Shown here: one piece after another, positions 18,049 through 26,483 of the stretch | How positions within the stretch are numbered: position 1 is the stretch's first letter | Layout: every line of letters starts with the position of its first letter | The notes under the pieces: model-generated | The model's input: only the letters and a program-made list of their open reading frames with translations | What the model was told of the DNA's origin: nothing | Database searches by the model: none | Translations under genes and position numbers: made by a program | Origin: Paraburkholderia nodosa DSM 21604 | GTDB taxonomy: Bacteria > Pseudomonadota > Gammaproteobacteria > Burkholderiales > Burkholderiaceae | Length of the DNA: 64,000 nt | Assembly: GCF_000519185.1 (NCBI RefSeq) | Contig: NZ_JAFA01000006.1 | Coordinates: 230,454-294,453 of the forward strand | Reading direction: 5' to 3'

Positions 18049-18837
18049 ATGATCAGGACTACCATTGAAAATGGCGTCGCCACGCTGACGCTCGACAACG
18101 CGGAGCGCAAGAACGCCCTGAGCGCTGCGGCGCTCGCCGCGTTTGCGGATGCCATCGAAGCATTGCGCCGCGACGCCACGGTGCGCGCGTTGATCCTGAC
18201 TGGCGCAGGCAGCGACTTTTGCTCGGGCGGCGACGTGAGCGCGATGCAAGGCCCCGCCGATACGGCCGCCGTGCGCCGCCGCATGATCGAGAGCCAGCGG
18301 CCGTGCGCAGTGCTGGCGACGTTCGACAAGCCGGTGATCGCAGCGGTGGATGGCGTGGCGTACGGCGCGGGCTTCAGTATTGCGTTGATGGCCGACTTCA
18401 TCGTCGCGAGCGAGCGGGCGCGCTTTTGCCTCGCTTTCGCGCGCATGGGCCTCGTGCCCGATCTGGGCGCGTTGCATACGCTGCCGCGCATCATCGGCAC
18501 GCAACGCACGCGCGACCTCGTCTACTCGGCCCGCGAACTGGCGGCGCGCGAGGCGCAGGCGTTGGGCATCGTGCTGGAGGTGGTGCCAGGCGATGCGCTG
18601 TACGCGCGAGCGTACGACCTGGCGCTCGCCATGAGCGCGCAATCGCCGGACGCGTTCGCGATGACCAAGCGTTTGCTCGCGCAGACGTTCGAACGCGACT
18701 TCGGCGCACTCCTCGACGCGGAGGCGGGCGCACAGGCCATTGCGTTGACCTCGCCGTATCTGCGCGAGGCGGCGGCGCGCTTTGCGCGCAAGGAAGCACC
18801 GTTGTTTCGCTGGCCGCGCAACGATCTCGAAGCCTGA
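18049..18837 (+). CDS. crotonase-family protein, probably an enoyl-CoA isomerase
   Basis: A 262-residue crotonase fold with the oxyanion motifs FCSGGDVSAM and DGVAYGAGFSIALMADF. Both catalytic glutamates of true enoyl-CoA hydratases are missing: the first position is Ser in GAGFSIA and the second is Phe in FCLAFARMG. Instead it has GLVPDLGALHTLPRIIG, where the Asp matches the base of PaaG-type isomerases (GLVPDSG). A double-bond isomerase role is therefore more likely than hydration. The start has no good ribosome site (TTCCAGAAA), and the gene lies beyond a terminator, so its expression may be read-through or independent. Confidence 0.85.
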   Translation: MIRTTIENGVATLTLDNAERKNALSAAALAAFADAIEALRRDATVRALILTGAGSDFCSGGDVSAMQGPADTAAVRRRMIESQRPCAVLATFDKPVIAAVDGVAYGAGFSIALMADFIVASERARFCLAFARMGLVPDLGALHTLPRIIGTQRTRDLVYSARELAAREAQALGIVLEVVPGDALYARAYDLALAMSAQSPDAFAMTKRLLAQTFERDFGALLDAEAGAQAIALTSPYLREAAARFARKEAPLFRWPRNDLEA

Positions 18838-18845
18838 GCGCACGA

Positions 18846-18886
18846 TCGAACGGAGGAGCCGCGGGGCAAACCCTTGCTCCGTTCGA
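18846..18886. terminator. long hairpin after the crotonase gene
   Basis: TCGAACGGAG at 18846-18855 and CTCCGTTCGA at 18877-18886 are perfect 10-base inverted repeats around a 21-base loop that contains a smaller GGG/CCC pairing. It starts 9 bp after the crotonase stop. No T-run follows, so it may be a Rho-dependent or processing structure. Confidence 0.5.
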
Positions 18887-18969
18887 AGCACCGCGCAACA
18901 CAGCAACGCTTCCTGCCGCTTCCTGCTTTAGGACCACGACAGCAATTTGTGTCCGCCTTAAGTTAACAC

Positions 18970-18980
18970 CTGTCAGACAG
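18970..18980. promoter_or_regulatory. small dyad upstream of the TauD gene
   Basis: CTGTCAGACAG is a perfect 5-base inverted repeat around one central A, 38 bp before the dioxygenase start. Its form resembles GntR/FadR-type operators, but no regulator gene for it is adjacent. Short enough to arise by chance. Confidence 0.35.
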
Positions 18981-19017
18981 CGCCGATCCCGCCGGCGCCC
19001 AATAACGGAGACAAGAC

Positions 19018-19914
19018 ATGACGAACGCGATCGCCACGCCCGAGGCGAGCCGGACCCCTGCGCACGCCCACTTTACGATGGACCCTGTTTCGCCCGCCAT
19101 CGGCGCTGAAGTGAGCGGCATCGACCTGCGCGAAACGCTGGACGACGCCACCGTTGCCGCGCTGCGCGCCGCGCTGGTGCAGCACAAGGTGCTGTTCTTC
19201 CGCGACCAGGACATCACGCCCGCGCAGCACGTGGCGCTCGCACGCCGGTTTGGCCAGCTCGAAGTGCATCCCGTGTTTCCGCATCACGCCGACCATCCCG
19301 AACTCGTCCTGCTGGGCGGCACGCAGGCCGCGAAGGCGCGCGAGAACATCTATCACTCGGACGTGTCCTGGCGCGAGATTCCTTCGATGGCGTCGATGCT
19401 GCGATGCGTGGAATGCCCGCGCAGCGGCGGCGACACGATCTGGGTGAACATGGCGAAGGCTTATGCGGAACTGCCCCAGGCCGTGAAGGAGCAACTCGCC
19501 GACCTCGAAGCCGTGCATGACATCATGCCGTCATTCGGCTCGCGCATGTCGGCCGAAGAACGCGCGTCAAATCGCGTGAAATTTCCCGCCGTGACGCACC
19601 CCGTGGTTCGCACGCATCCCGAAAGCGGCGAAAAAATCCTGTACGTGAACGAAGGCTTCACGACCCATCTCGCGAATTATCTGAGCAAGGGCACGTTTCG
19701 CGTGGGTTTCGACTACCGCTACGGCGAGTTCGAGTTGCTCCAGTATCTGTTTCGCCAGGCCGCCATTCCCGAGTACCAGGTTCGGCTGCGCTGGGCGCCT
19801 GACACCATCGCGTTCTGGGACAACCGCTCGACCCAGCACTACGCGATTCAGGACTATTTCCCGGCCGTGCGGCGCATGATGCGTGCAACGATCATCGGCG
19901 ACAAGCCGTTCTGA
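19018..19914 (+). CDS. TauD/TfdA-family Fe(II)/2-oxoglutarate dioxygenase
   Basis: A 298-residue dioxygenase of the TauD/TfdA/AtsK family, which couples 2-oxoglutarate decarboxylation to substrate hydroxylation, often cleaving ethers or sulfonates. The iron facial triad is visible: His113 and Asp115 in YHSDVSW and a distal His in NRSTQHYAIQDY; the 2-oxoglutarate Arg follows in RRMMRATI. A GGAGACAAGAC ribosome site precedes the ATG. It is the first gene of a second catabolic group with aldehyde dehydrogenase and a GMC enzyme, so it may perform the initial hydroxylation. Confidence 0.88.
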   Translation: MTNAIATPEASRTPAHAHFTMDPVSPAIGAEVSGIDLRETLDDATVAALRAALVQHKVLFFRDQDITPAQHVALARRFGQLEVHPVFPHHADHPELVLLGGTQAAKARENIYHSDVSWREIPSMASMLRCVECPRSGGDTIWVNMAKAYAELPQAVKEQLADLEAVHDIMPSFGSRMSAEERASNRVKFPAVTHPVVRTHPESGEKILYVNEGFTTHLANYLSKGTFRVGFDYRYGEFELLQYLFRQAAIPEYQVRLRWAPDTIAFWDNRSTQHYAIQDYFPAVRRMMRATIIGDKPF

Positions 19915-19969
19915 CGTATCGCGCATGTCACTGCGCATTGCGCATCCCAATCGACAGGAACTGTTAGCC

Positions 19970-21400
19970 ATGCACAAGATCGACCAGTACTACATAGGCG
20001 GGCAGTGGGTCGCGCCCGCGCAAGGCGCGAATATTCATGAGATGGTTTGCCCTGTCACGGAGGCGGTGGCGGGTACCGTGCTCCTCGGCACCCACGCCGA
20101 TGTCGAGCGCGCCGTCGCCGCGGCCCGCGCCGCGTGGCCCGCGTGGTCGGCCACGCGTGTTGCGAGTCGCGTGGCGCTGCTCACGCGCATCGTCGAGCGC
20201 TATACCGCGCGCTATGACGAACTCGCGCGTGCGGTGAGCACGGAAATCGGCGCGCCGATCAAGTTGAGCCACGAACTGCAGGCGCGTGTGGGCCTCGCGC
20301 AACTGCAGAGCGTGCGCGCCGCACTGGAATCGTTCGAATTCAGCGAACGGCGCGGCACGACCGAGATCGTGCGCGAAGCCGTGGGCGTTGTCGCGCTCAT
20401 CACGCCGTGGAACTGGCCGCTCAACCAGATCGCGGCGAAGGTCGCGCCGGCGCTCGCGGCGGGCTGCACGGTCGTGCTCAAGCCTTCGGAGATCGCGCCG
20501 CTCGACGCGCGTCTGTTCGCAGAGGTACTCGACGAGGCAGGCGTGCCGCCCGGCGTATTCAACCTGGTCTACGGCGACGGCGCGACGGTGGGCGCGGCAC
20601 TCGCCAGCCATCCCGACATCGACATGGTGTCGATCACGGGCTCGACGCGAGCGGGGGCGCAAGTCGCCTCGAGCGCGGCGGGCACGGTCAAGCGCGTGGC
20701 GCAGGAGTTGGGCGGCAAGTCGCCCAGCCTCATCTTCGAAGACGCCGATCTGCCAACCGCGGTGAAGGCGAGCGTGCTGGCCTGCATGCTGAATTCGGGG
20801 CAAACCTGTATCGCGCCCACGCGCCTGCTCGTACAACGCAGCCAGTACGATGCGGCCATCGAAGTCGCCTGCGCGACGGTCAACGCGCTGCAGGTCGGCG
20901 ATCCCGCCGCGGCGGACACGATCCTCGGCCCGATTTCCAATCGTGCCCAGTACGAAAAAGTGCAGCGGATGATCGCGATCGGCATTGACGAGGGCGCGCG
21001 TCTCGTGGCCGGTGGCGAGGGGAGGCCCGCGCACTTGTCACGCGGCTTCTTCGCGCGGCCAACCGTGTTCGCCGACGTGCGCAACGACATGACGATCGCG
21101 CGTGAAGAAATCTTCGGTCCGGTGCTCGCGATCCTTCCGTTCGATACGGAGGAAGAGGCCGTCGCTATCGCGAACGACACGCCGTATGGACTCGCCGCCT
21201 ACTTGTGGTCCGGCGACGCGGCGCGCGTTCGGCGCGTGGCGGCACGACTTCGCGCGGGCAGCGTGCAGATCAACGGCGCGAAGATGGATCTCACGGCGCC
21301 GTTCGGCGGCATGAAGGCGTCCGGCAATGGGCGGGAGCACGGCGCGTATGGTCTCGCGGAGTTCCTCGAATACAAGCAGATTTCGGGTTGCGCGGCATGA
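19970..21400 (+). CDS. NAD(P)-dependent aldehyde dehydrogenase
   Basis: A 476-residue ALDH with the catalytic Cys in NSGQTCIAPTR, the general-base Glu in VAQELGGKSPS, the cofactor motif ITPWNWPLNQ and EEIFGPVLAI. It would oxidise an aldehyde to the acid that the acyl-CoA synthetase could activate. I place the start at 19970, preceded by CAGGAACTG, because the N-terminus MHKIDQYYIGGQWV then matches the family; an upstream frame to 19883 overlaps the TauD gene. Its stop overlaps the GMC gene start (ATGA). Confidence 0.9.
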   Translation: MHKIDQYYIGGQWVAPAQGANIHEMVCPVTEAVAGTVLLGTHADVERAVAAARAAWPAWSATRVASRVALLTRIVERYTARYDELARAVSTEIGAPIKLSHELQARVGLAQLQSVRAALESFEFSERRGTTEIVREAVGVVALITPWNWPLNQIAAKVAPALAAGCTVVLKPSEIAPLDARLFAEVLDEAGVPPGVFNLVYGDGATVGAALASHPDIDMVSITGSTRAGAQVASSAAGTVKRVAQELGGKSPSLIFEDADLPTAVKASVLACMLNSGQTCIAPTRLLVQRSQYDAAIEVACATVNALQVGDPAAADTILGPISNRAQYEKVQRMIAIGIDEGARLVAGGEGRPAHLSRGFFARPTVFADVRNDMTIAREEIFGPVLAILPFDTEEEAVAIANDTPYGLAAYLWSGDAARVRRVAARLRAGSVQINGAKMDLTAPFGGMKASGNGREHGAYGLAEFLEYKQISGCAA

Positions 21401-23052
21401 GCCAAACCGCACAGGAATTCGACTACGTCGTGATCGGCGCGGGGTCGGCGGGTTGCGCGATTGCCGCTCGCCTTGCCGAAACCGCGGGCGCGAGCGTCGC
21501 GCTCATCGAAGCCGGACCGAGCGACCACCACTACACGGTGTGGGCGCCGCTCGGTATCGCGGCGACGGTGCCGAGCGAAGGGCCGCGCAACTACGCGTTT
21601 CATACCGAGCCGCAAGCCGGCCTGCTCGGCCGCCGTTCGTATCAGCCGCGAGGGCGGGGACTCGGCGGCAGCTCGTCGATCAACGGCATGGTCTACATTC
21701 GCGGTCATCGCCTGGACTTCGACGCGTGGGCGAACGCGGGTTGCACGGGCTGGAGCTACGAAGACGTGCTGCCGTATTTCCGCCGCAGCGAGTCTAACGA
21801 GCGTTGCACCGGCCGTGACGACGATCCCTTTCACGGTTCGCATGGCCCGTTGCACGTGAGCGAATTGCGCTCGCCCAATCCCTTCTCGCAGCACTTCATC
21901 GCAGCGGCATTGCAGGCGGGCTTGAAGGTGAACCCCGACTTCAATGGCGTGGACCAGGAGGGCGTTGGCCTCTATCAGGTCACGCAACGCGACGGCGAAC
22001 GCTGGAACACGGCGCGCGCTTATCTGCACGGCGGGTATCGCGGCGACACGGCGCACAATGGCGGCCGCGAATCGCTCACGGTGCCGACCGGGGCACGGGC
22101 GCAGCGCATCGTGTTCGAAGGCGCGCGCGCCGCGGCGGTCGAGATATGGCGTGACGGCGTTGTGCAAGCCGTGCGAGTGCGCCGCGAGATCGTGGTGAGC
22201 GCGGGAACGTTTCATTCCCCGCAACTGCTCATGGCCTCCGGCATCGGACCGGCGACGCATCTGCGCGACTTCGGCATCGAGGTCGTCTACGACGCGCCGC
22301 AGGTCGGCCAGAATCTGCAGGACCATCTGGACATCATCGTGAACAAGCAGGTCGCGTCGACCGAGCTGTTCGGGCGCTCCGTGCCGGGCCTGATGCGGCT
22401 CGCGCGCGAAATTCACCGCTACCGGCGCGAGCGCACCGGCATGGTCACATCGAATCTCGCCGAGGCGGGCGCATTCGTGCGTAGTGCGCCGGGCCTCGCC
22501 GCACCCAACTTGCAACTGCATTTCGTGCCTGCGATGCTTGGCAACCGCGGTGAAGGTAAGCCGCCGCGCGGGCACGGCTATTCGTGCCACGCATGCGTGC
22601 TGCGGCCACACAGCCGCGGCGACGTGAAGTTGCGCTCGCCTCACATGCACGATGCACCGTCTATCGACCCGCGTTTTCTCGCCGACGAACGCGACATGGA
22701 AGGCATGGTCGCGGGCGTGAAGCTGGTGCGCCGGATCTTCGCGCAGGACGCGCTTGCGCGTCATGGCGGCCGCGAATTGTTCACCGGTGACATCGCGCGG
22801 GATGCAGATGGAGACGAGGCGATCCGCGCGTTCGTGCGCCGCAACGCCGACACGGTGTATCACCCGGTGGGGACCTGCCGCATGGGCGCCGACGCGCAAT
22901 CGGTCGTCGATCCGCAGTTGCGCGTGCGAGGGGTGGCGGGACTGCGCGTCGTGGACGCGTCGGTCATGCCTACGCTCGTGGGCGGAAACACCAATGCCGC
23001 CGCGATCATGATCGCGGAAAAGGCGGCGGACCTGATGCGCGCCAACATTTAG
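21397..23052 (+). CDS. GMC-family FAD alcohol dehydrogenase/oxidase (AlkJ/BetA type)
   Basis: A 551-residue GMC oxidoreductase, the AlkJ/choline-dehydrogenase size. The FAD-binding VVIGAGSAGCAIAARLAE begins at residue 12, followed by GGSSSINGMVYIRGH and a C-terminal VYHPVGTCRMG plus VGGNTNAAAIMIAEKAADL, supplying the catalytic His/Asn pair. It would oxidise a primary alcohol to the aldehyde used by the upstream ALDH. The start codon overlaps the ALDH stop by four bases, indicating translational coupling. Confidence 0.9.
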   Translation: MSQTAQEFDYVVIGAGSAGCAIAARLAETAGASVALIEAGPSDHHYTVWAPLGIAATVPSEGPRNYAFHTEPQAGLLGRRSYQPRGRGLGGSSSINGMVYIRGHRLDFDAWANAGCTGWSYEDVLPYFRRSESNERCTGRDDDPFHGSHGPLHVSELRSPNPFSQHFIAAALQAGLKVNPDFNGVDQEGVGLYQVTQRDGERWNTARAYLHGGYRGDTAHNGGRESLTVPTGARAQRIVFEGARAAAVEIWRDGVVQAVRVRREIVVSAGTFHSPQLLMASGIGPATHLRDFGIEVVYDAPQVGQNLQDHLDIIVNKQVASTELFGRSVPGLMRLAREIHRYRRERTGMVTSNLAEAGAFVRSAPGLAAPNLQLHFVPAMLGNRGEGKPPRGHGYSCHACVLRPHSRGDVKLRSPHMHDAPSIDPRFLADERDMEGMVAGVKLVRRIFAQDALARHGGRELFTGDIARDADGDEAIRAFVRRNADTVYHPVGTCRMGADAQSVVDPQLRVRGVAGLRVVDASVMPTLVGGNTNAAAIMIAEKAADLMRANI

Positions 23053-23090
23053 GCTGCGCCCGTTATTACCCTTTCTGTTGCTTTTCAGTT

Positions 23091-23107
23091 GATTCGGATA
23101 ACGAATC
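23091..23107. promoter_or_regulatory. dyad upstream of the MFS gene
   Basis: GATTCG-GATAA-CGAATC is a perfect 6-base inverted repeat with a 5-base centre, ending 35 bp before the MFS start in an AT-richer 90-bp gap. This suggests a separate, regulated promoter for the transporter rather than simple read-through from the GMC gene. Confidence 0.45.
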
Positions 23108-23142
23108 GAAACGCGCCGCGTTAGAAACCGAGGTCAAGACAC

Positions 23143-24426
23143 ATGCTTCAGATCGAACAACCCGTGGCCGCGACGCACGCTGTGCGTGCGCGTAACGGCT
23201 GGGCCACGGTCGCCGCGCTGTTTCTGTTCATGGCGCTCAATTTCGCGGACAAAGCCGTGGTCGGCCTGGTCGCGGTGCCGATGATGCGGGACATGGGATT
23301 GAGCCCAGCGCAGCTCGGCATCGTCGGCAGCGCGTTTTTCGTGCTGTTCGCCGTGTCGGCCATCGGCGTGGGCTCGATCGCGGACCGTCTCGATCCCACG
23401 TGGCTGCTCGCCGGGCTTGCGCTCGTCTGGGTGGCCGCGCAGTTGCCGATGATCTGGCCAGCCAGCTTCGCGACGCTCGTGCTGTGCCGCATCGTGCTGG
23501 GCGCGGGCGAGGGCCCCGCGTTGCCGCTCGCGATGCACGTGACCTATGAGGCCTTCGACGACCGGCGGCGCAGCCTCCCCACGCTGATCGTGCAGCTCGG
23601 CGCGACGGCGGGGCTCGTGCTGGCCGGGCCCGCGTTGACGTACGTCGAGCAGCGCTGGCACTGGCGCGCCTCGTTCCTCGCGCTCGGCGTAGCCGGCGTG
23701 GCGTGGGTCGCGCTATGGCTTGCGGTACGTCTTGCGGGGGCGCCGCGCGTGCGCGTTCGGGCAGGGGCCGCCCCGCGCGCCGTCACGCCGGGCTGGCGCG
23801 TGCTGCGCTCGCACTTCGGCAGCGCCACGGTGCTGACCGTCTTGCTCCAGTCGTTCGCGGGCTATGCAGTCGTCGCCTGCGGCATCACGTGGATGCCCGT
23901 GTATTTCCGCCTCGGGCTGGGCTTCCCCCCCGCTCGCGCTGGGTGGCTGTTCGGTCTGCAGGTGCTTTTGCAAGTGCCGGTCGGGTTCGCGCTGGCCACG
24001 CTCTCGCACATGCTGCTCAGGCGCAACGTCTCGACGCGAATCGCGCGAGGCGCGCTCGTGAGCGCCTGCTGCACGGTCGGCGGCATCTTGCTGTGCGTCT
24101 CGTTTGCAGCGTGGCCGCCGCTCGCGAAGGTGGCGCTGGTGGGCGTGGCCTGCGCATTCGCCACTCAGGCGTTCACGTTCGGGCCGCAACTCGTGGCCGA
24201 AGTCGTGCCGGGCGCGAACCGCGCGGCCATGCTCTCGAGCGTTCATGCGCTCGCGACGACAGCCGGTTTGTTCGCGCCGGCGCTCATGGGCCATCTCGTC
24301 GATTCGACTGCGGGCCCACGCGGCTACGAAGCGGGTTTCGGCGCGATGGGCGTGCTGCTCGCCTTCGCGGGCGTGGCGGGCTTTCTGTGGCTGCAGCCCG
24401 CAAAGGAGGGCCGTGGGGTGCGCTGA
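23143..24426 (+). CDS. MFS transporter, ACS/anion-cation symporter type
   Basis: A 427-residue, 12-helix major facilitator protein. The first helices (GWATVAALFLFMALNFADKA) and the loop GVGSIADRLDPTW match the anion:cation symporter group that imports aromatic and other organic acids. Its place after dioxygenase, ALDH and GMC genes and before a porin suggests uptake of the pathway substrate across the inner membrane. No substrate can be named. Confidence 0.85.
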   Translation: MLQIEQPVAATHAVRARNGWATVAALFLFMALNFADKAVVGLVAVPMMRDMGLSPAQLGIVGSAFFVLFAVSAIGVGSIADRLDPTWLLAGLALVWVAAQLPMIWPASFATLVLCRIVLGAGEGPALPLAMHVTYEAFDDRRRSLPTLIVQLGATAGLVLAGPALTYVEQRWHWRASFLALGVAGVAWVALWLAVRLAGAPRVRVRAGAAPRAVTPGWRVLRSHFGSATVLTVLLQSFAGYAVVACGITWMPVYFRLGLGFPPARAGWLFGLQVLLQVPVGFALATLSHMLLRRNVSTRIARGALVSACCTVGGILLCVSFAAWPPLAKVALVGVACAFATQAFTFGPQLVAEVVPGANRAAMLSSVHALATTAGLFAPALMGHLVDSTAGPRGYEAGFGAMGVLLAFAGVAGFLWLQPAKEGRGVR

Positions 24427-24537
24427 GGTTCGCGTACCCGATTCAACCGGAAGATTTTTGGGCCGGGTTCTTTGGTAATTCGCAGTGCGATCCATTCCGC
24501 CAACGAGCGGATACCGACAACACAAGAGGAGACATGC

Positions 24538-25659
24538 ATGCGTTTGAAGCTGATTAGCCAGGGTGTGATGGGCGCGACGTTCGCAATGGCCGCGGGCGCC
24601 GCCTGCGCCCAGACGAGCGTGACGCTCTACGGCGTGGCCGACACGTTCTTCCAGTACCTGAACAACGGCGGCGCCGCGTCCGTTTCCCAGCGCAGCGGCG
24701 GTTCGACGGGGTCGATGTTCGGCCTGAAGGGTTCCGAAGACCTGGGCAACGGATTCAAGGCCAATTTCGTGCTCGAAAACGGCTACAACATCAACAACGG
24801 CGCGGGTTTTGCGGACACGACCGCCTTGTTCTATCGCCAGGCGTGGGTAGGGGTGGCGCACGGCGACTACGGCGCGCTCACGTTCGGCAGGCAGTACCAG
24901 CCGAGCTTCCGGGCCGTCTACCCGAGCGATCCGTTTCGCGCCAACGAGGTGCTTTCGCCGCTTTCGGCCGCCGTGCTCGCGACCGATCGCAACACACTTT
25001 CCGCGCAATACGCCGCGGGCCGCACGAGCAACTCGATCCTGTATGTCTCGCCGAAACTGGCCGGGTTCCAGCTCAACGCCATGTATGGCTTCGCTGCGAC
25101 CGTCACGCAGCCGGTGCCGGCGACCACGGGCAATATTCTCGACGTTTCCGCGACCTACACCGGCTATGGCCTCTTCGTCGGCCTGGCCTACATGAACGAA
25201 CATGCAGGCACGGAAACCGTGCCGGGCCTGCCGTCCGCCCTCACGCTCGTGGGCACGGAGCACTACACGGCGGCGCTCGCCTACCGTATCGGCATTGTCA
25301 ACCTGCAGGCGAACTATTCGTATGCGAGCCCGAAAACACCGCCCGCGCATTCGCTCGCGGCTGCGCTCGGCACCGCGCATGCGTATAACGTGACGGAGAT
25401 TGGCGCGACGATTCAGGCCACCTCGTTCGACGCGATCCAGATCGCCGGCATTCAGCGCAACATTCACGGCGTCAACGACGAAACACTCGGCATTGAGCTT
25501 GGCTACGATCGCCAGATATCGAAGCGCACGAGCCTTTACGCACGCGCGGGCTATCTGAAGAACCACGGCCAGGCGACGATGAGCTGGCCCGGCATTTCCG
25601 TCACGGCGCCGCATTCTTCGCAAACGCTTGCGGTGCTCGGCATGTCGCATCTTTTCTGA
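24538..25659 (+). CDS. Gram-negative general porin (OmpC-like, porin_4)
   Basis: A 373-residue trimeric-porin family protein with a signal peptide ending AACAQ and the mature start TSVTLYGVADTFFQYL, typical of Burkholderia porins. It ends with an aromatic residue (GMSHLF), the outer-membrane assembly signal. An AAGAGGAGAC ribosome site supports the ATG at 24538. It lies 111 bp after the MFS gene, so the pair may handle outer- and inner-membrane uptake of one substrate. Confidence 0.9.
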   Translation: MRLKLISQGVMGATFAMAAGAACAQTSVTLYGVADTFFQYLNNGGAASVSQRSGGSTGSMFGLKGSEDLGNGFKANFVLENGYNINNGAGFADTTALFYRQAWVGVAHGDYGALTFGRQYQPSFRAVYPSDPFRANEVLSPLSAAVLATDRNTLSAQYAAGRTSNSILYVSPKLAGFQLNAMYGFAATVTQPVPATTGNILDVSATYTGYGLFVGLAYMNEHAGTETVPGLPSALTLVGTEHYTAALAYRIGIVNLQANYSYASPKTPPAHSLAAALGTAHAYNVTEIGATIQATSFDAIQIAGIQRNIHGVNDETLGIELGYDRQISKRTSLYARAGYLKNHGQATMSWPGISVTAPHSSQTLAVLGMSHLF

Positions 25660-25697
25660 ACCGAACTACTACGGAGTGCAAATAGATGGCGAGGCGG

Positions 25698-25715
25698 CGC
25701 GGCATGACAGCCGCG
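25698..25715. terminator. hairpin after the porin gene
   Basis: CGCGGC and GCCGCG flank ATGACA, a 6-base stem 38 bp downstream of the porin stop. No strong T-run follows. It is a weak candidate for the end of the transport and oxidation operon. Confidence 0.3.
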
Positions 25716-25842
25716 TCGCTTTCGATATGCCTTCATTTTGCCATGTGCAACAAGAGGGTAGCGGCACGGCGAAACGCCCTCAAAACAGGTATGCTGCTGG
25801 CATCCCGTGTGTCCCGCGCGGGGCACGAACGTGGAGTCCCCG

Positions 25843-26463
25843 ATGTCCGCCAATCCTGCTGCCAGTGTGTCCTCCGGACTGCGCGAAGTCTGGTTGATTC
25901 GTCATGGCGAAACGGAATGGAGCCTCTCCGGGCAGCACACCGGTCGCACCGATATCGCGCTCACCGGGCACGGGCGCGAGCAGGCGCGCTCGCTGGCGCC
26001 GTCGCTCGCCGCACAGCACTTCGACGCGGTGCTTTGCAGCCCGATGGCGCGGGCCATCGAGACGTGCCAGCTTGCGGGCCTCGGCGACGAGATGACGATT
26101 TCGGCCGATTTGCACGAGTGGGACTACGGGATTTACGAAGGCCTCAAGACAGCGGATATCCGTAAGACCGAACCCGACTGGAGCGTGTGGCATTCGCCCA
26201 TCGCGCATGGCGAGGACCTCGCTCGGGTTCAGGCGCGCGCCGCGGCGGTGATCGAGGGGCTGCTGGCGATGCGGGGCCGCGTGGCGCTCTTTTCGCACGC
26301 GCATTTCCTGCGCGCATTGGGGGGCTGCTGGGCTTCCGGTTCGGCGGCGCTCGGCGAGCATCTGTATCTCGACACGGCTTCGGTCAGCATTCTCGGCTTC
26401 GACCACGAAAGCCGCGCCATCCGCCGCTGGAATGCGCTCGGAGAGCGCAGGGCGTTGATGTGA
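25843..26463 (+). CDS. histidine phosphatase family protein (phosphoglycerate mutase-like)
   Basis: A 206-residue single-domain histidine phosphatase. The catalytic motif is LIRHGETEWSLSGQHTGRTD (about residues 17-36), with the second-block His in LFSHAHFLRAL. These proteins dephosphorylate varied small substrates; many annotated as mutases are phosphatases. The start at 25843 follows GTGGAGTCC. It converges on the peptidase gene with a 20-bp gap and has no evident functional partner. Confidence 0.87.
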   Translation: MSANPAASVSSGLREVWLIRHGETEWSLSGQHTGRTDIALTGHGREQARSLAPSLAAQHFDAVLCSPMARAIETCQLAGLGDEMTISADLHEWDYGIYEGLKTADIRKTEPDWSVWHSPIAHGEDLARVQARAAAVIEGLLAMRGRVALFSHAHFLRALGGCWASGSAALGEHLYLDTASVSILGFDHESRAIRRWNALGERRALM

Positions 26464-26483
26464 CGGAGCCCCGACGCGCTCGC

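Noticed and set aside
9880..18837. Steroid degradation cluster
   Set aside because: Heteromeric MaoC, ACAD pair and SCPx thiolase resemble steroid side-chain genes, but no ring-cleavage genes (kstD, hsa) and no DUF35 aldolase partner are present.
23713..25650. 645-codon minus-strand frame opposite the MFS and porin genes
   Set aside because: Shadow of two well-supported genes; composition and lack of motifs argue against coding.
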